Assembly (NCBI GenBank): GCA_964036295.1
Contig: OZ038470.1
Location: forward strand, 4,279,501 to 4,343,500
DNA length: 64,000 nucleotides
Direction of reading: 5' to 3'
DNA from: Plumapathes pennacea
Taxonomy: Eukaryota; Cnidaria; Anthozoa; Antipatharia; Myriopathidae
Translations under genes and position numbers: made by a program
Shown: positions 39,362-52,000 of the stretch, piece after piece
Layout: each line of letters starts with the position of its first letter
How positions within the stretch are numbered: position 1 is the stretch's first letter
The notes under the pieces: generated by a model
Told to the model about the DNA's origin: nothing
Databases searched by the model: none
Seen by the model: only the letters and a program-made list of their open reading frames with translations

Positions 39362-39506
39362 TGACGTCATTCGGGAATATTCTCCAGCTGGTCCCAAAAT
39401 AGTTCACCAATCACAACGGAAATGGGCAAATAAAATCTCTATATGATCACTCCGTGAAGTAACCTGCTACAGAGTCAACCAGAGCTAAAAGAAGCCGGAT
39501 TGAGAA
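39362..39506 (+). promoter_or_regulatory. TRAF proximal promoter
   Basis: Contains a perfect CRE (TGACGTCA, 39362-39369), GGGAATATTC (39373-39382, an imperfect kappa-B-like site) and ACCAATCACA (39403-39412, a CCAAT box). NF-kB feedback on TRAF genes is known in vertebrates; its relevance here is inference. Confidence 0.4.
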
Positions 39507-42500
39507 ATGACGGGCGAAATTGCCTACACATCCACGATGACAATTTACAATCAAAAGGAAGCTGTGGTAGACGGACCGACTGAGTGCAAGCCGTACACGC
39601 GATGTGTTACACTCGCAGAGAGTCTCAAGAACAATTTCATATGCCCACTTTGTACGGAAGTCCTGAAAGACCCGATGCAAACACCGTGTGGACATCGGTT
39701 CTGCAAGCAGTGCTTAATACCAGTTCTAAGGTAAGCCTTTAACTGCTTGTCGCCGGTTTTATCAGAAAAATTTATTCACGTTTTGCCACTTTTACGGTCG
39801 ATCGCACATTTTGCTGTTCAGTAGTGGGCTAGTAGTACGCTATAGTATAAAAGCTTTAACTGCTATCATAAGGTAATTTTAACACATGAATACACTTCGG
39901 TTTCGTTACAAACTTCCCCTACTCACTCATAATTCTAACTTATAAATAGCCGGGGAGATTCCCTTGGAGTTTCCAGTCTCGTTCCTGTGTAAGCAGCTAA
40001 AACGAATTACAATCTGCTGTAAATTATTCATATTCAGTATGACCTAAATAATATAAGTTTGCAGAATTTTGGGAGCGGGTGAAGTTTATAACCGTGAATC
40101 CGACGTAAAGTTTGTTGACCAAGTGTACTTTAGCCCCAATCGGTCGACTAAAGTACACTTGGTCGAAGTTTGCTTTGATCCATCGAACGATTGGAGGCTG
40201 TTCGAGATGCGACCACGCTAACGTCGCCTATCGTTATTTTAATGTGCCACCAGAGATCTATTAGCTGTTAAGACATAGAGTCCGGTGTTGCGTAAACGGC
40301 TTGCGAAACTGAGTACGTCATAGCTATCCGAAACTGACATTACTATGTCAACAAGAGGACCATGATCCGAGCTCATGACGTATTCTGTACTTAACACTCA
40401 ACAGCATTGAACATTGCACAGAGCCTCATATGATAACATGGCGTGATAACATCATCGTCAGACTCATAAGGCCTGTTTCAAAGGTCGAACTTCACATGAG
40501 TTGAATGCCATGCAAACTTGCAAAAGCTATTGTTTCAGCTAATTTACATTGTATTTGACGCGTGTGAAGCGTTTAATCGCGCTGAATCATGGTGCGTCAG
40601 GAACAATCGAGAAATGCTATGACCCCCTGCATATTCAAATGGCACGTGAACAATAATTGTTAATTATTCATACCCTTGTACGGCATTTAGTTCAAAACCT
40701 TTTACCAGTTACACATGGACTGGCCATGAGAAAGGACTTCTTTACAAATATGACAAAGGCCGGGAAGATCAAGGAAATCTTTGAACGGTTGCGAACCGGG
40801 CAAGAAAGTGAAAACTACCCGTCGTGACGCCTGTGCTGGCTAAAACAGAGCTACAAAACAATCCGGGCCCGCATATCTCATTGGCTAACCAATGGCACTT
40901 CTTAAAGCCGGGGGGGGGGGGGGGGGGGGGGAGGGGAGAGGAGGAAAAGATAGCTTGATCCACACACCCCATTGTTCCCCCTTTTCCGTGTCTTATTCTA
41001 AGCCGAGAGGCCTGCTCGCAGGATAGATATTTTACAGCGAAGCCTCTGGAAGATTAACTGAACTCAAAATGTCAGGGACTCTTTCTTGTCGTTTGGCCAT
41101 CACGATTTTTTACATGTGTTTCTATACTTCGTGTACTTTTCAGGACTGCAAGCCCGAGATGTCCCGTGGATGGTGAGGCTCTTGATCCTACGGCAGTGTT
41201 CCCAGATGTTTGCTGTCAGAGAGAACTGTTAAACTTGGCTTGTGTTTGTCCATTCAAAGAAAGAGGCTGTTCATGGCAAGGAGAACTAAGGGATTTCCAG
41301 GTTTGAATAGTCCCTTACAGTTAGCTGTCAAAACGATCTCGCAATTTACTCAACAATTATTTTGCCAGATTCACTTGAACCTTCTCATATTTTCTATTTC
41401 TTCTGTTTTGCAGAAACACTGTGATGAATGTGCGTATTCGGACGTGCAGTGCTCGGAATGCCACGAAAGCGTCCAGAAAGGGTCTCTCGAAGAACACAAG
41501 TTAAAATCGTGCAGCTACAGACTTGTTAAGTGCACGTTGTGCGAAGAAGACTTCCCACAAGCCAGCATGGAGGTAAATTTATTGTTTTACTTGCAATATC
41601 TCGGTCTATGGGCCCTTTACACTTGCACTCTAATGTAGAACTAAAATCTTAACAGTAATCTCCCAGAACAGCTATAAGCAGACCAGAAACATTCCGCTGT
41701 AGTGGAACACACCAATACAATCACTCACAGTATACAACAATATAGTAGAAAATATCCAGTACAATAAGGAACTAAATAAAACATTTGGCAAATATAACAA
41801 GTATTGACCTTTCAACTGTTCATTCTTTACCGATTTTTATGACTTATAGCTCCGCATCGATCTCATATTCATCGTTTTAGGAGCACTTATCAAATTGTCC
41901 CAAAGTAAAGGAGCAATGCATCGTGGGATGTGGAATGGAAGTACCACGCGATATGATGCAAACCCACTTGACTGAAGAATGCCCCAAAGCAGAGAAGTTG
42001 TGTGCCTTCAGAATGATTGGCTGCGATTTTAAGGTATGATTAGTGTTTTAATGCCAAGATGACTCAGTTGTAGTCACCCATAATGTCATATTATTATATA
42101 CTACGTAATTTTTCACGTGACCAGGCAGACGTGACATCACAAGACACGTGACACTGTAACGCAGTGACGCAGACTACCTGATCTTTTGTTTGGTCAGAAT
42201 TTAACGTGCAAAATCATAGAAACCGAGCAGCTAGTTTAGAGCTATTTATTTTGTTTAATGCAGAAACTATATATTTGCGTGTTTCTCCTATTTTAGGGAA
42301 CCAAAGGCGAGCTTGAAGAGCATTGCAAAGAAGCGACCCAGCAACACTTGGATCTCATGAATTATTTTGGTTGGCAATGTAAAATGCAGACCCAACAAGC
42401 GGAGGAAAAAGTCGCATTTCTAGAGTCTGAGAATAAGCAGCTAACACAGCAACTTGCGGTGCAAAACGAGACCCTAGCCGTTATCAGACAAGACGTGCGG

Positions 42501-43337
42501 ACACAACAAAGAAAACTGGATATATTGGATAGAAATTGGTCGGAACAGAAGAAGGTGATCGCGGAGTTCCGGCAGAGGGAACAGAGCTCTGCAAATTCTC
42601 GCCCAGACGAAGGGGCTATCCTTCCTCAAATTGAGGAGATGCTAGATGTGCTGAAAGTCCACGACCAAAAGCTGGTTACCATGCAACAGGAAATGGGCCA
42701 ATTACAAGCAACGTCCTACAGGAGTGGCGCCGAGGAATTTGGTCCCAGGTCTCTGACTGGCTTCAGCAGAGGTGAGGAGAGACGCCTGGAGAGGAATGAG
42801 CACCAGTTAACATTGCACGAAATCCGACTCAATGAAGGGGACATACGCATGCAGGTGTTACAGGCAACTTCCTACGACGGAAATTTTATTTGGAAAATCG
42901 ATAACTACTCCCAAAGATTTGAGGATGCAGCCAGCGGCAAGACCCCATCGATTTACAGCGCGCCATTCTACGTGGGCCGCTTCGGGTACAAAGTTTGTGC
43001 CCGTCTCTACCCCTATGGAGATGGCATGGGAAAAGGAAGCCATCTCTCTCTGTTCTTTGTGGTTATGAGAGGCGAATGTGACGCATTGTTGCCCTGGCCA
43101 TTCAAGCAGAAGGTGAATTTTCGACTGATCGACCAAGACCGCATCGAAGACGTGACGGACGCGTTTCGTCCAGACTCCCACAGCGCAAGTTTCCAGAGAC
43201 CCACGAGCAACATGAACATCGCTTCTGGGTGTCCCCTGTTTATTTCCCACAGTGCTCTGCGCTCCCGAGGTTACATAAAAGACAACGTAATGTTTATAAA
43301 AGTTAACGTAGATATGAGTGGACTTCCAAGTTTCTGA
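39507..43337 (+). CDS. TNF-receptor-associated factor (TRAF3/TRAF2-like)
   Basis: Five exons (39507-39730, 41144-41300, 41414-41572, 41881-42033, 42297-43337) join to 577 residues, similar to TRAF3 (568). The RING finger has ligands C46, C49, C61, H63, C66, C69, C81 and D84, with the TRAF-type CPxD end. Exons 2-5 carry TRAF zinc-finger repeats (CPFKERGCSWQGELRDFQKHC, CEECxx-type pairs). Residues about 250-410 form a coiled coil. A MATH/TRAF-C domain runs from about 427 (FIWKIDNYSQRFED) through GYKVCARLYPYGDGMGKG, HLSLFFVVMRGE, DALLPWPFKQKV and MNIASGCPLF to the end. The family links TNF-receptor/CD40/Toll-type receptors to NF-kB and MAP-kinase signalling, and the RING suggests ubiquitin-ligase activity. 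DALLPWPFKQKV favours the TRAF3/5 side; other blocks suit TRAF2. The subfamily is left open. Confidence 0.92.
40117..40164. repeat. Perfect 16-bp inverted repeat
   Basis: GACCAAGTGTACTTTA (40117-40132) and its exact inverse (40149-40164) are separated by 16 bases in TRAF intron 1. It may be a small hairpin or a MITE relic. Confidence 0.85.
40910..40931 (+). repeat. Poly-G run (22 G)
   Basis: An uninterrupted G tract in TRAF intron 1 that could form a quadruplex. Its length may be unreliable because homopolymers are hard to sequence. Confidence 0.9.
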
Positions 43338-45107
43338 CCAAAATGCGAAAAAATCCTGTTGGATAATTCTGTAAAAAATCTGGGCCATGGTAAAATTAAT
43401 GGAAAAAGCATGAAAAAGAAAAACTAGTTTGGTTTGAGAAAGAAGTATTGTAATTTGTAATACTTGATAGGTTGGCTGTACAAAAAAACTTATTTATTTG
43501 AGAGTAATATATTTAAAATATAGCAGCCGATTTGTTTGTAACTTTGATTTTTCACTCCGAGAAAGTCGAGGAAGTCTAACTAAATATGAATATATTTTTA
43601 AATGTCTCGTTGAGGTTCGGCCACTAAGTGACTATTTGTCAAATTAAATAAATAACACTAGATAGATCTCAAAGTCATCGTATCGGTGCAAAATCCTTTA
43701 GGGACTTTATCTGCGAGTCAGCAGTCGTACAGGACAACAGTAATAATTCAATTTATTTATTAAAAGTATAACTAATAGATTAAAATATATTTCAAGACAG
43801 GTTTGGATGTTTTGAGAAATTAGTTCGGTGGTGAATCTATAAGAGGGCGCTACCTAAGTCGGGGAATTATTGTCAATTTTTTTGAGAGATTGACACTGAG
43901 ATTTTTTAGTTATGATCGGAGGAACAAGAAAGCGTGAATCTATAGCTAAATTTAAGATCATCGTAGACACCCAAAACAGGTTTGACTTCCTAGAAACCTA
44001 TAGCTAAAGTAGACCTTGACAATTTAAATTCCAAGAAACAAACTTAGACCACTGACTACATGTTAGTCTTCCTTATCTTCACCAGACTTAAAACTGACTT
44101 CATGGCCGTGTATTCCAACAGAAGCATCCGATGGGATTTTTTCGCATTTTAACTTCACAGTGGAATTTTGAATATTTAAGAACATGATAATTATACAGAA
44201 ATTAAGAAAACAAGAAATAATCTTTCTCAAAGATGGTTATATATGAATATTAGGTCGCAGTATTAAATACACAGTATAATATTATATTCAATCTTAGGGC
44301 GCGTTTCATTGGGTGTATTCCGGAATAGGAATAGCGATACTGATTCATAGAATATTTTGCTTTGCAGCTGAATTATGTCGAGATGTATCGGGGGCTGTCC
44401 GAAATGTTAGCGTGAAGGTTTTGAAAACAATTCCGAAAAAAAAGTCCCCCAGAACAAGCAAAACTTTTGATCATTTTAGCTATTTCCATTCCGGAATACG
44501 GTCAATTGAACGCACCCATACTGTTACTTAAGGGAAAAGCCCGATAAGGGTTTGTGTAAATTAAACTGTTTTTAATATATTTCTAAAATTAGACGAGTCT
44601 GAAACTGAAATGACTTTATTACAAATGGACAGATTAGTATCACAAAGACGGGACAGGATATACATCATGCTACCTAAACAGGAAAAGTAGTCATATTTCA
44701 GTTTCTAGCGGATCTAGAAATTGAATACATTTTTATTAGACTTTCCAAGAATAACTTATTTCCTAGCCATTGTGCATTTTTGCAGGTTTTATGGCCATTG
44801 AGGGGCCGGCGTTTCTGTTTCTGACAGAACTAACGAGGCGAGTGTCGATATACCGCGTGTTTAGAAAGTCGTGAAATTTGAAATGAACAAAATATATTTA
44901 TCAGTGTTTCTGGTACTACGTTGTGACGATATAATCCGAGAATTTCCCGACAAAATGTTCCTTGGGGAAAATATGTTTGTAATCATAACATGCCAAGTTT
45001 CCGTGTTCGAAGACTGGGTCGAGTTTTTCCCCAAGCCCGCGCATTGTGAGTTGCGTAAGAAGCCTGGTATCGAAGAGCTACATACGGGAACTTTCTTTCA
45101 GAGTGGT
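43338..45107. other. Spacer TRAF to RPL41
   Basis: AT-rich sequence with several AATAAA-like hexamers after TRAF (for example near 43644). One MITE is listed separately. No coding exon supported. The 44871-45287 open frame overlaps the RPL41 promoter and first exon in another frame. Confidence 0.5.
44297..44518. mobile_element. MITE with GGGYGCGTTYNATTG ends
   Basis: The left end GGGCGCGTTTCATTGGGTGT and the right end GGTCAATTGAACGCACCC are inverse. Subterminal TATTCCGGAATA and TTCCGGAATAC also pair. About 220 bp, non-coding; superfamily uncertain (hAT- or Harbinger-like). Confidence 0.6.
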
Positions 45108-45254
45108 TCTCTTTCTCGCTGTCCGTGTTTGAGGTTTGTAGTTGTGAAAGTCTTGCCTTCAATCCTATTTAATCTGGCTTTCAGATGTACATCGGGGTTC
45201 ATTTCTTTGCTTATTTCTCATTTAAATTATAGGAATCTCATATCGGACGAAACC
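45108..45254 (+). promoter_or_regulatory. Candidate RPL41 5' leader with TOP-like tract
   Basis: CTCTTTCTCGCTGTCC (45109-45124) resembles the 5' terminal oligopyrimidine tract of ribosomal-protein mRNAs. GAG|GTTTGT near 45133 and ATTATAG|GAATC near 45233 could bound a leader intron. The start site is inferred only. Confidence 0.35.
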
Positions 45255-46190
45255 ATGAGAGACAAGGTAAGAGATTCTTCAAAATGAGCGATTGAATGCC
45301 TTCGACCTGCAAGACTGACTTTATCGTATTTCTCTTCCTTTGCATGTTATGAATCAAGTGGAAGAAGAAGCGTATGCGAAGGTAGGCACCTCCACTCGTT
45401 TCTTATGTAGTCAAATAAATGTTCGCTGTTCAAAGCTTGGAAAAACAATGCGTCCACATCATCTGGCTGGAGAATTTATGAGACACACGAGCATTTGTTT
45501 CAATTTTCAGTGGTTTGGTTCGCTCAGTAGAAGTGTATTGACGTAACCTTTCTGCACAACCATACCCGACTGCATAACTGTTCACGTGTATGAAAAATCT
45601 CGGCCAGAATTGCCACCCCAAACCAAATCACTTATTATCAGATCACCTGTGGACACATCAATACACAGAAATATCTTTGCAACTGCTTGCAAGCTTTCAC
45701 AGATACAAGCTTTTTCATAGGTAGATCATTTCATGCGTAGAACTATGCATCAATCAATTCCAGCTGGAACCATTCTACCCCAAGGGAAAGCTCTTCCATT
45801 TACAACTTTTTTTCTCGGTTTCCCATTGAAATTTTACTCTTGCTGGGATGGTTATGGTTGGAATTGATCAATCAACACATTACCCCCTGACTGTGAATGA
45901 TATCTATCCAAAAATGAAATTCTCCTTGCTGCATATAACACATTTTCCTGAACAGTTTGGGATCAGAAGCCCCCAATCTTTGCATGGCTGTGTAGGATCT
46001 GTAAAATTATAAATAGTAAAAAAACGAGATAATAGTGTGCATGCAAAGGATCACAGGGTTTTTATTTTGGTTACAAGTTGACTGGATTTGGCCTGAGAAC
46101 AAAAGGAGAATTTTTTAAGTTGATCTTGTAATAAATGATTCTCTCAGGCTGAAGAGGAAACGAAGAAAGATGCGACAAAGGTCCAAGTAA
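45255..46190 (+). CDS. RPL41: 60S ribosomal protein L41
   Basis: Three exons (45255-45266, 45359-45381, 46148-46190) with consensus splice sites join to 26 codons. They encode the 25-residue protein that starts MRDKWKKKRMRRLK and ends RQRSK. This is essentially the universal eukaryotic RPL41, among the smallest and most basic of proteins, and part of the large ribosomal subunit (eL41). It is far below normal ORF-length cut-offs. The last exon also stays open in a different frame through 46339, which is coincidental. AATAAA at 46433-46438 is a suitable poly(A) signal. Introns of 92 and 766 bp separate the exons. Confidence 0.94.
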
Positions 46191-47195
46191 GCTGTTTGTT
46201 GGTGGCAGATGACTCGAAGAAGCTGGAGGAAATGTACAAGACCTTCAAGGAGTATGACACCATCAAGAATTACTCAGACTTCAAAGTAGCTGGAATGGCA
46301 CCAAGAAACACTGATACCACAATGTATTTAGCACTGTAGTATAAAGAATATTATTGTCAAGATTTTGTAACATTACTCACAAGCTTTTCAATCTTTTTGA
46401 GCGATTTATGATCACGCTCTGTCAATGCCATCAATAAAGTCATTCTTTACACCTTGTCGATACATTGTCTTTGTCAGTTATGTGCGACTTGAAGTTTCAA
46501 GTTAAGTGGGACCTACCTAATCCAGGCTTGGCCTACTGAATCTTGAACAATCTGGCCCAATTAGCCAAACTTGTATACAACAGAAGTGACAAGTTTTGCT
46601 GGGATGATGTCACAAAACCCCTTCCCATTCCCCTGGCCTGCCGGCCACGTCCAACCTCGCCTCCAGGACCATCCGGGTGTCCGGCCCAGCAGGCGAATGG
46701 CCCTTGAGATGACGTTGGTCACGATGCGTGGAACCTATGAACAGACGTTTTTGATTTGCTCATTGTGGCACCTGCGCATGCCGACTTTGGTTCTACCGAG
46801 GCCTGGAAAGACCTCGGCGGCGAGAAAGACAGCAATTGAGACCGTTTTTTTTTCTTCTAAAATATTGCAATTATTCCACTGATTATTCTCGATCATGCTG
46901 AGTTTAAACTATTTTACAGTTATAAGTTTCTTTTAATGTGCTGAGACAATTCACCTCACTAACATCTGTCACCCTATTCATTCTCAGAAGTATCTTTGTT
47001 ATAATTATTTAAAACTGAACTCACCTTTTTAGTTCAAAATGAGCGGCTAAACTAATTCGTGGGAACCGTCAAGCGACTGTGTTCTTTCAAAACCAGCCTT
47101 CACAGAAGTGAGCGCCTCGGATAATTGCGAGCTCGCCATCAGTAAAGTGATTGCCTTATTAGCTACACTCGCCTCATCCGAGGCGTTTGAGAAAG
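46191..47195. other. Spacer RPL41 to SLC35G1
   Basis: Holds the RPL41 3' UTR with poly(A) signal (46433-46438), a fragment resembling the CAAAGC/AATCCAGG MITE near 46505-46560, and a GC-rich stretch (46620-46830). That stretch carries an open frame I do not recognise. No exon supported. Confidence 0.5.
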
Positions 47196-48561
47196 ATGAC
47201 GAAAGAACAGCACAAGCAGTTTTACTCGCTTCAGAACACGCTCGGTATTTTATGTGCGATGGGTTCTTGCGTCTTCTTCGCGTTTTCCTCTTTGTTTGTT
47301 AAAATGCTGCAGGAAGTCCCGCCACAAGAAGTCGTATTCCTCCGAAGTTTGGTGCAGGTGATCTTTATCATGCCGCCGATTATTTTCTACCGGGTTTCTC
47401 CGTTTGGCGAAGTTCGACATTTGCCCTTTTTGCTTGTGCGTGCTCTGGCGGGAACATTAGCTCTCTGCTGTCAATTCTACGCTTTCCAACACCTGCCATT
47501 GGCGGACGCTACTGTCATCATCTTCACCTCCCCAATATTCACCGGTATCTTGGCGTTTTTCTTTCTCGGAGAAGCATGGGACGTTTTTGATGCAGTTTCG
47601 ACGATTTTGTGTTTCTTGGGTGTGACACTCATTGCTCGACCAACCTTCATCTTCTCTCGAACCACTACCCATCGGTCATCGGTGGCCGCGGACGACTGGC
47701 AGCAAGTGACAGCCAGCTTGGTAGCGTTGTGTGGGGCAGTTTTGACTTCCATCGCGCTAATCGCAATCCGCAAGGTCCGGAGCGTGCATTTTTTGGTCCC
47801 AGTCTTCTACGTGGCTGTCTCCGGTGTTGCCCTCACTGCAGGGGACATTCTGGCGACAGGGACACTGCAGAGTGTCGTATGCGGAACCCATCATGAATGG
47901 TTCCTATTGGGTATTGGCTTGTGTGGCGTGGGTACGTATTCTATCATGACATTCTCGCACCTTAGTACCCCTGAGAGCAGAACCTCCTCGCTTCTTAAGG
48001 GGAGAATAAGGAGGCTCTGTTCGCAGGTTAACACCTCAGTTTTGAAGTGACAAAAAATACTACTTAGACGAACTAGTGGATGGTGTTTTTTTTCCCAAAT
48101 GCTTCTATGATACGACGGGATAACCTCCTCGAGCTGTCCCTTTTAGTTTCTTTCCCCACTTCCTCAGAATAATAAGAGTCGACCACACAACTCCTCCACC
48201 TTTCCTTTTTTCCATTTCTCTTCTTCGTTGTTGTTTAACTTGCTTTGTAAATTTCTCAGGTGGCCAGGCACTCCTCACCAAGTCCCTGCAGCTAGAGAAA
48301 GCAGGCGTGGTTGCACTGGTGCGAACCCTCGACATCGTGATGGCCTTCATTCTGCAGTTGTTGTTCCTGGGCTACACCGCTAACCTCTATAGCATCGTGG
48401 GCGCAGTGCTGGTGTTGTGCTGTAACGCTCTTGTCATCTTGAAGCGAGAGCACGAGGCGCCTTGCAAGATGGAAGCGAACCCCGCGTTGACGTGCCCGCG
48501 GAACATTACAAAAATCTTCCAGAAGGGAATATACAAGAGAGTTTCAACTGAAGCTGACTAG
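47196..48561 (+). CDS. SLC35G1: SLC35G1-like EamA-domain transporter
   Basis: Two exons (47196-47931 and 48260-48561) join to 345 residues; human SLC35G1 is 365. The first true ATG is at 47196; the frame is open upstream but lacks another ATG. The protein starts MTKEQHKQF and then has about ten membrane helices in two EamA repeats. Family-like blocks are GSCVFFAFSSLFVKMLQEVPP, QVVFLRS-type PPQEVVFLRSLVQ, RALAGTLALCCQFYAFQHLP, DATVIIFTSPIFTGILAFFFLGE and, in exon 2, KAGVVALVRTLDIVMAFILQ. SLC35G1 resides in ER and plasma membrane; it has been linked to STIM1 control of calcium and, more recently, citrate export. The substrate here is not readable. AATAAA at 48637-48642 is the likely poly(A) signal. 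Confidence 0.9.
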
Positions 48562-49089
48562 GACCTGAGGACGAGGTCGTTCCATACGACGTCACTCAAA
48601 CAGATGTTTCTGTTGAGCGGAATCTGATCGCAATGAAATAAAAATGAATCCCAAGTACCATTGAGTCAGCTCACTCAGGTTGCTCATTTTTTTGCCCGGC
48701 CTACTGTAGTGATTTGTCACAGAAAGTGTGGCAAATCTCGGATGAAAGCCACGCGGAGACGTTATAAACGTGTTTTTCTTCTGTTCACTAGAATTATGTT
48801 GTGGCCTTGTCGCTATTAAGATTTTCGAAGCTACTTGAGAGCACCTAAGCCTCTGCCTATACGGCGTGGTTTGTGTTATTTTAAACCGTGTTCTGAGATA
48901 TTATATTTGCATCCGTTGTATTTTACAATCGTAAAACTATAATAAATTCCAGCTATTCATATTCTGGAATAGTCCTGAAAGAAAGAAGGAAGTTCAGTGT
49001 CGTTCCTCTTTTACCGCGTGCTTCGAGGGCCCTGGGGACAAGTTGGACGCCAAATTCGTTCCAGGACTTCTCATAGCAGAAAAGTAAAC
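48562..49089. other. Spacer SLC35G1 to BTB-TLDc gene
   Basis: Contains the SLC35G1 3' UTR and the BTB-TLDc promoter/leader. An upstream frame from 48997 lacks an ATG. AACATGGCGAAC over the next start resembles the YY1/ATG context at other genes here. Confidence 0.5.
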
Positions 49090-52000
49090 ATGGCGAACAA
49101 GTTGGGCGGCAAATGGGGCAACGCACCAAACATGAGTGGAGAAGGGAAAACTTGGGTTGGAGTGGACGCCTTGTTAGATGATTTACAGAGATTGTTGAAT
49201 GACCGCGACTCGGGGGATGTAGTCTTTGTGGTTGGAAAGGAAGAAGTGTCTATTTATGCGCACAGATTGATTCTTGTTGCTCGTTGCTCGCTCTTTCAAA
49301 GACGAAAGCGAGAACTTTGGTCGAAGCCGTTCTCTTCAAGCTATCCATACACGGTTAGAAAACCGCAATTCCGGCCTGATGTGTTCCAGGAAGTGTTGAA
49401 ATTCTTGTATTCGGGAAAGGTAATACTGAAGGCTTGTAAAATGATATTGTTTGACTTTTGTTTGCATAACTGAGGTAGATAATCTTTGAGGAACTGGCGT
49501 CCTTGAGGTTATCAGTTTCTAGCATAAGACTGGTTTATAAGTTACTCGTAAACTAAGTCGCCATGTTTTATTCAAATCTACTTTTAGAGACAGTTTTATT
49601 TGGAATACTGGAGGCGAATATTTGATAATTTTTGATTCTTTCACTCCCAAGAGTGATCAACTTCTATTTTCTCCTTTAGTTCTCCACGGAAATATATCAT
49701 ACAGTAAGGAGAACTTAGCTTTTGATAATTACCTTGCAGATTGAATTCAAAAGTAGCACTGCATTTGAAATGCTGCGAATTGCAGAAGACCTTGAAATCT
49801 TGGATCTGCAGACAGCATGTGAGGAGCACTTCTTGGACAGTCTTAGTGTTGAAAGTGCAGCAGAGTTTTTGACAGATGCGATGTCTCTGTCTGGTGGAGG
49901 TACAGACAACACTGATTCCCATGGTGCTAGGGCTTTAGTGGACAAGTGCATTGCATTTATGGAGGATAATGCTGAAGATATTGTCAAAACAGAGGGATTC
50001 TTCCACCTCCCTAAGCCAGCCCTCATCAAACTTATTTCCAGTGATAAGGTATCTATATAATGTTGAGCATGGAGTGTGTGTGGAGGGAGGGTGGGGAGGG
50101 GGGGGGGGGGGGATAGATTTAGGGTGGGTCTTGGTACAAAACAAATAAGAACTTTACACCAGCCAAGTTGCTTTTGTCCGCCTCTGTGCCTTTGTTCCAT
50201 AATATTAGGGGTGGATGAGGGGGTTAAGAGAGGGTATGTACAATAGGTTAAGGGTGCCCTGACCTTTAAGGAAGTTTTCGGTTTTGGGTCAAGTGTCATG
50301 GAGCTGATCGCAAAGTGAAGAAGTGATAAGAAATCCAAAAACCTTCTCATACCTAAGTATATACAAGTGTGTGTCTTTGTCCATAAAGCTGGTTTCCTTT
50401 GGAACCCTCACTATCAGTTCAAGGCGCATAATACCTGGAGCTGGAAGGTTGGGCCAGTGAGAATGATACATGTGAGGGGAGAGAGAGGTAGGGGGAGGGG
50501 GGGAGGCGGAGGAGAAGGAGGAGGGGGACAGGTAGAAGGGATGCTGGGGACATAGGGAGTTGTGGATCCTGTAGGGTCTGTCTGGAACATCGAACAACTT
50601 ATAACTTAAATATAAAATATCATGTTTGTGTTCTCTTTAGTTTGCAGTATCAGAAGAGGAACTGTGGCGTGCTGTCTTGGTCTGGGCCAAACGAGGATCA
50701 GGCATTCATAAACCGACCAGTCAGTGGACAGATGGAGAAAGACAAAGGATAATCCAGGTGACTGGATAAAATATAAAATTGTTCCCAGTGAATAATATTT
50801 TAGAAATGATTTTTTTTATGCATGTGTTTCTGCCCACTGTATTGTTCCCAGTCACATGCACTGGATACTACACCATGATAAGCAGGAAAGGATTCTAAAA
50901 TTATTACTTAAAAAATTGTTTTTGTTTTAATAGGAACTTTCTGGAGTGATAGATCACATCAAGTTGCTTTTGATCGACAGTACGGTTTATGCAGAGGAAG
51001 TGGAGCCTACAGGAGTCGTACCAATGGAGGTTTCTCTTGAAAGGTATAGAGCCGTTTTCGGATGACTGTCGAAAACCTAAACCAAAGTGATCACACAGGC
51101 CAATCACAGAGACTGAGAGAAAACAGTTCAGCCAATTGGAAGCCAAAGTAAATTTGCGTTTGGTTTTACTTTCCAATCAGCAGTGCGAGTACACGCCATC
51201 GCTTGTGTGAGAAGTGTTTGGTTTTGGTTTTGGTTTTGTTCTTGATTGGCTGAGCATGCTGACAAACTCGTGTGGACCAATCCGAAAGCGAAGCAAACGC
51301 AAAACCAAAGCAATCACACAATTACTTTCGACAGTCATCCGAAAACCGCTCTAACTGTTCAGTTTTTACTTCCAGGAGTGATGAACTGGCATTGGTTTCT
51401 TCTTGAATGGTTGGGAGAAGTTGTGTTGTTGGAAGTGAAAGTGTTAATACTTCAGTTTATTCAGGTTGTATGGGCACCTAAGCTTGATGGACTAGTACAA
51501 TAATATTAGAATACTTGGGAATATGTTTAGGGTTAGTTTAGAATCAGTACAAATGACTAGTGGATTGCAACATTCCCAGAAATGCATAATTTTGGAGAGA
51601 GGTGGTGAAAGTTGACAGACAAGTAAATTTGTCCACTTTCATTTCTTATCAGGGTAATTTAGATTTCAAATTTGGACCAGATTGGGCAGGGTTCAGGAAG
51701 ACATAAAACTGCTGTTTACAGGGTATAAACTGCATGACTTACTTAATCATTGACTTTTGTTCTCTACATTTATGTTAGGTACCGTTTTGCGGCACTGCCA
51801 AACAGATTCGGTAAAAGTCCGACACAGGACCCAAGGTTAAAACCAAGAACTCAGCACAAACTCTTCAGTGGCACCTCTCTATTGATGAAAGATCGTCTGA
51901 AATTTCAAAGCTTGCTGAACTCCTGGTACGGCGATGAAACTGAGGAATGGCAGCTTCTCTACAAAGCATCCAAAGATAGCTTTTCCGCTGCAGCTTTTCA

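Noticed and set aside
46148-46339. Open frame after the acceptor at 46147 (AEEETKKDATKV...) ending in TAG
   Set aside because: In the frame set by the two upstream exons the sequence is RPL41 and stops at 46190. The longer frame matches nothing known and does not join the upstream exons.
46571-46882. GC-rich 103-codon frame before SLC35G1
   Set aside because: No family recognised and no ATG-to-exon link to SLC35G1. May be a repeat or promoter-associated sequence.
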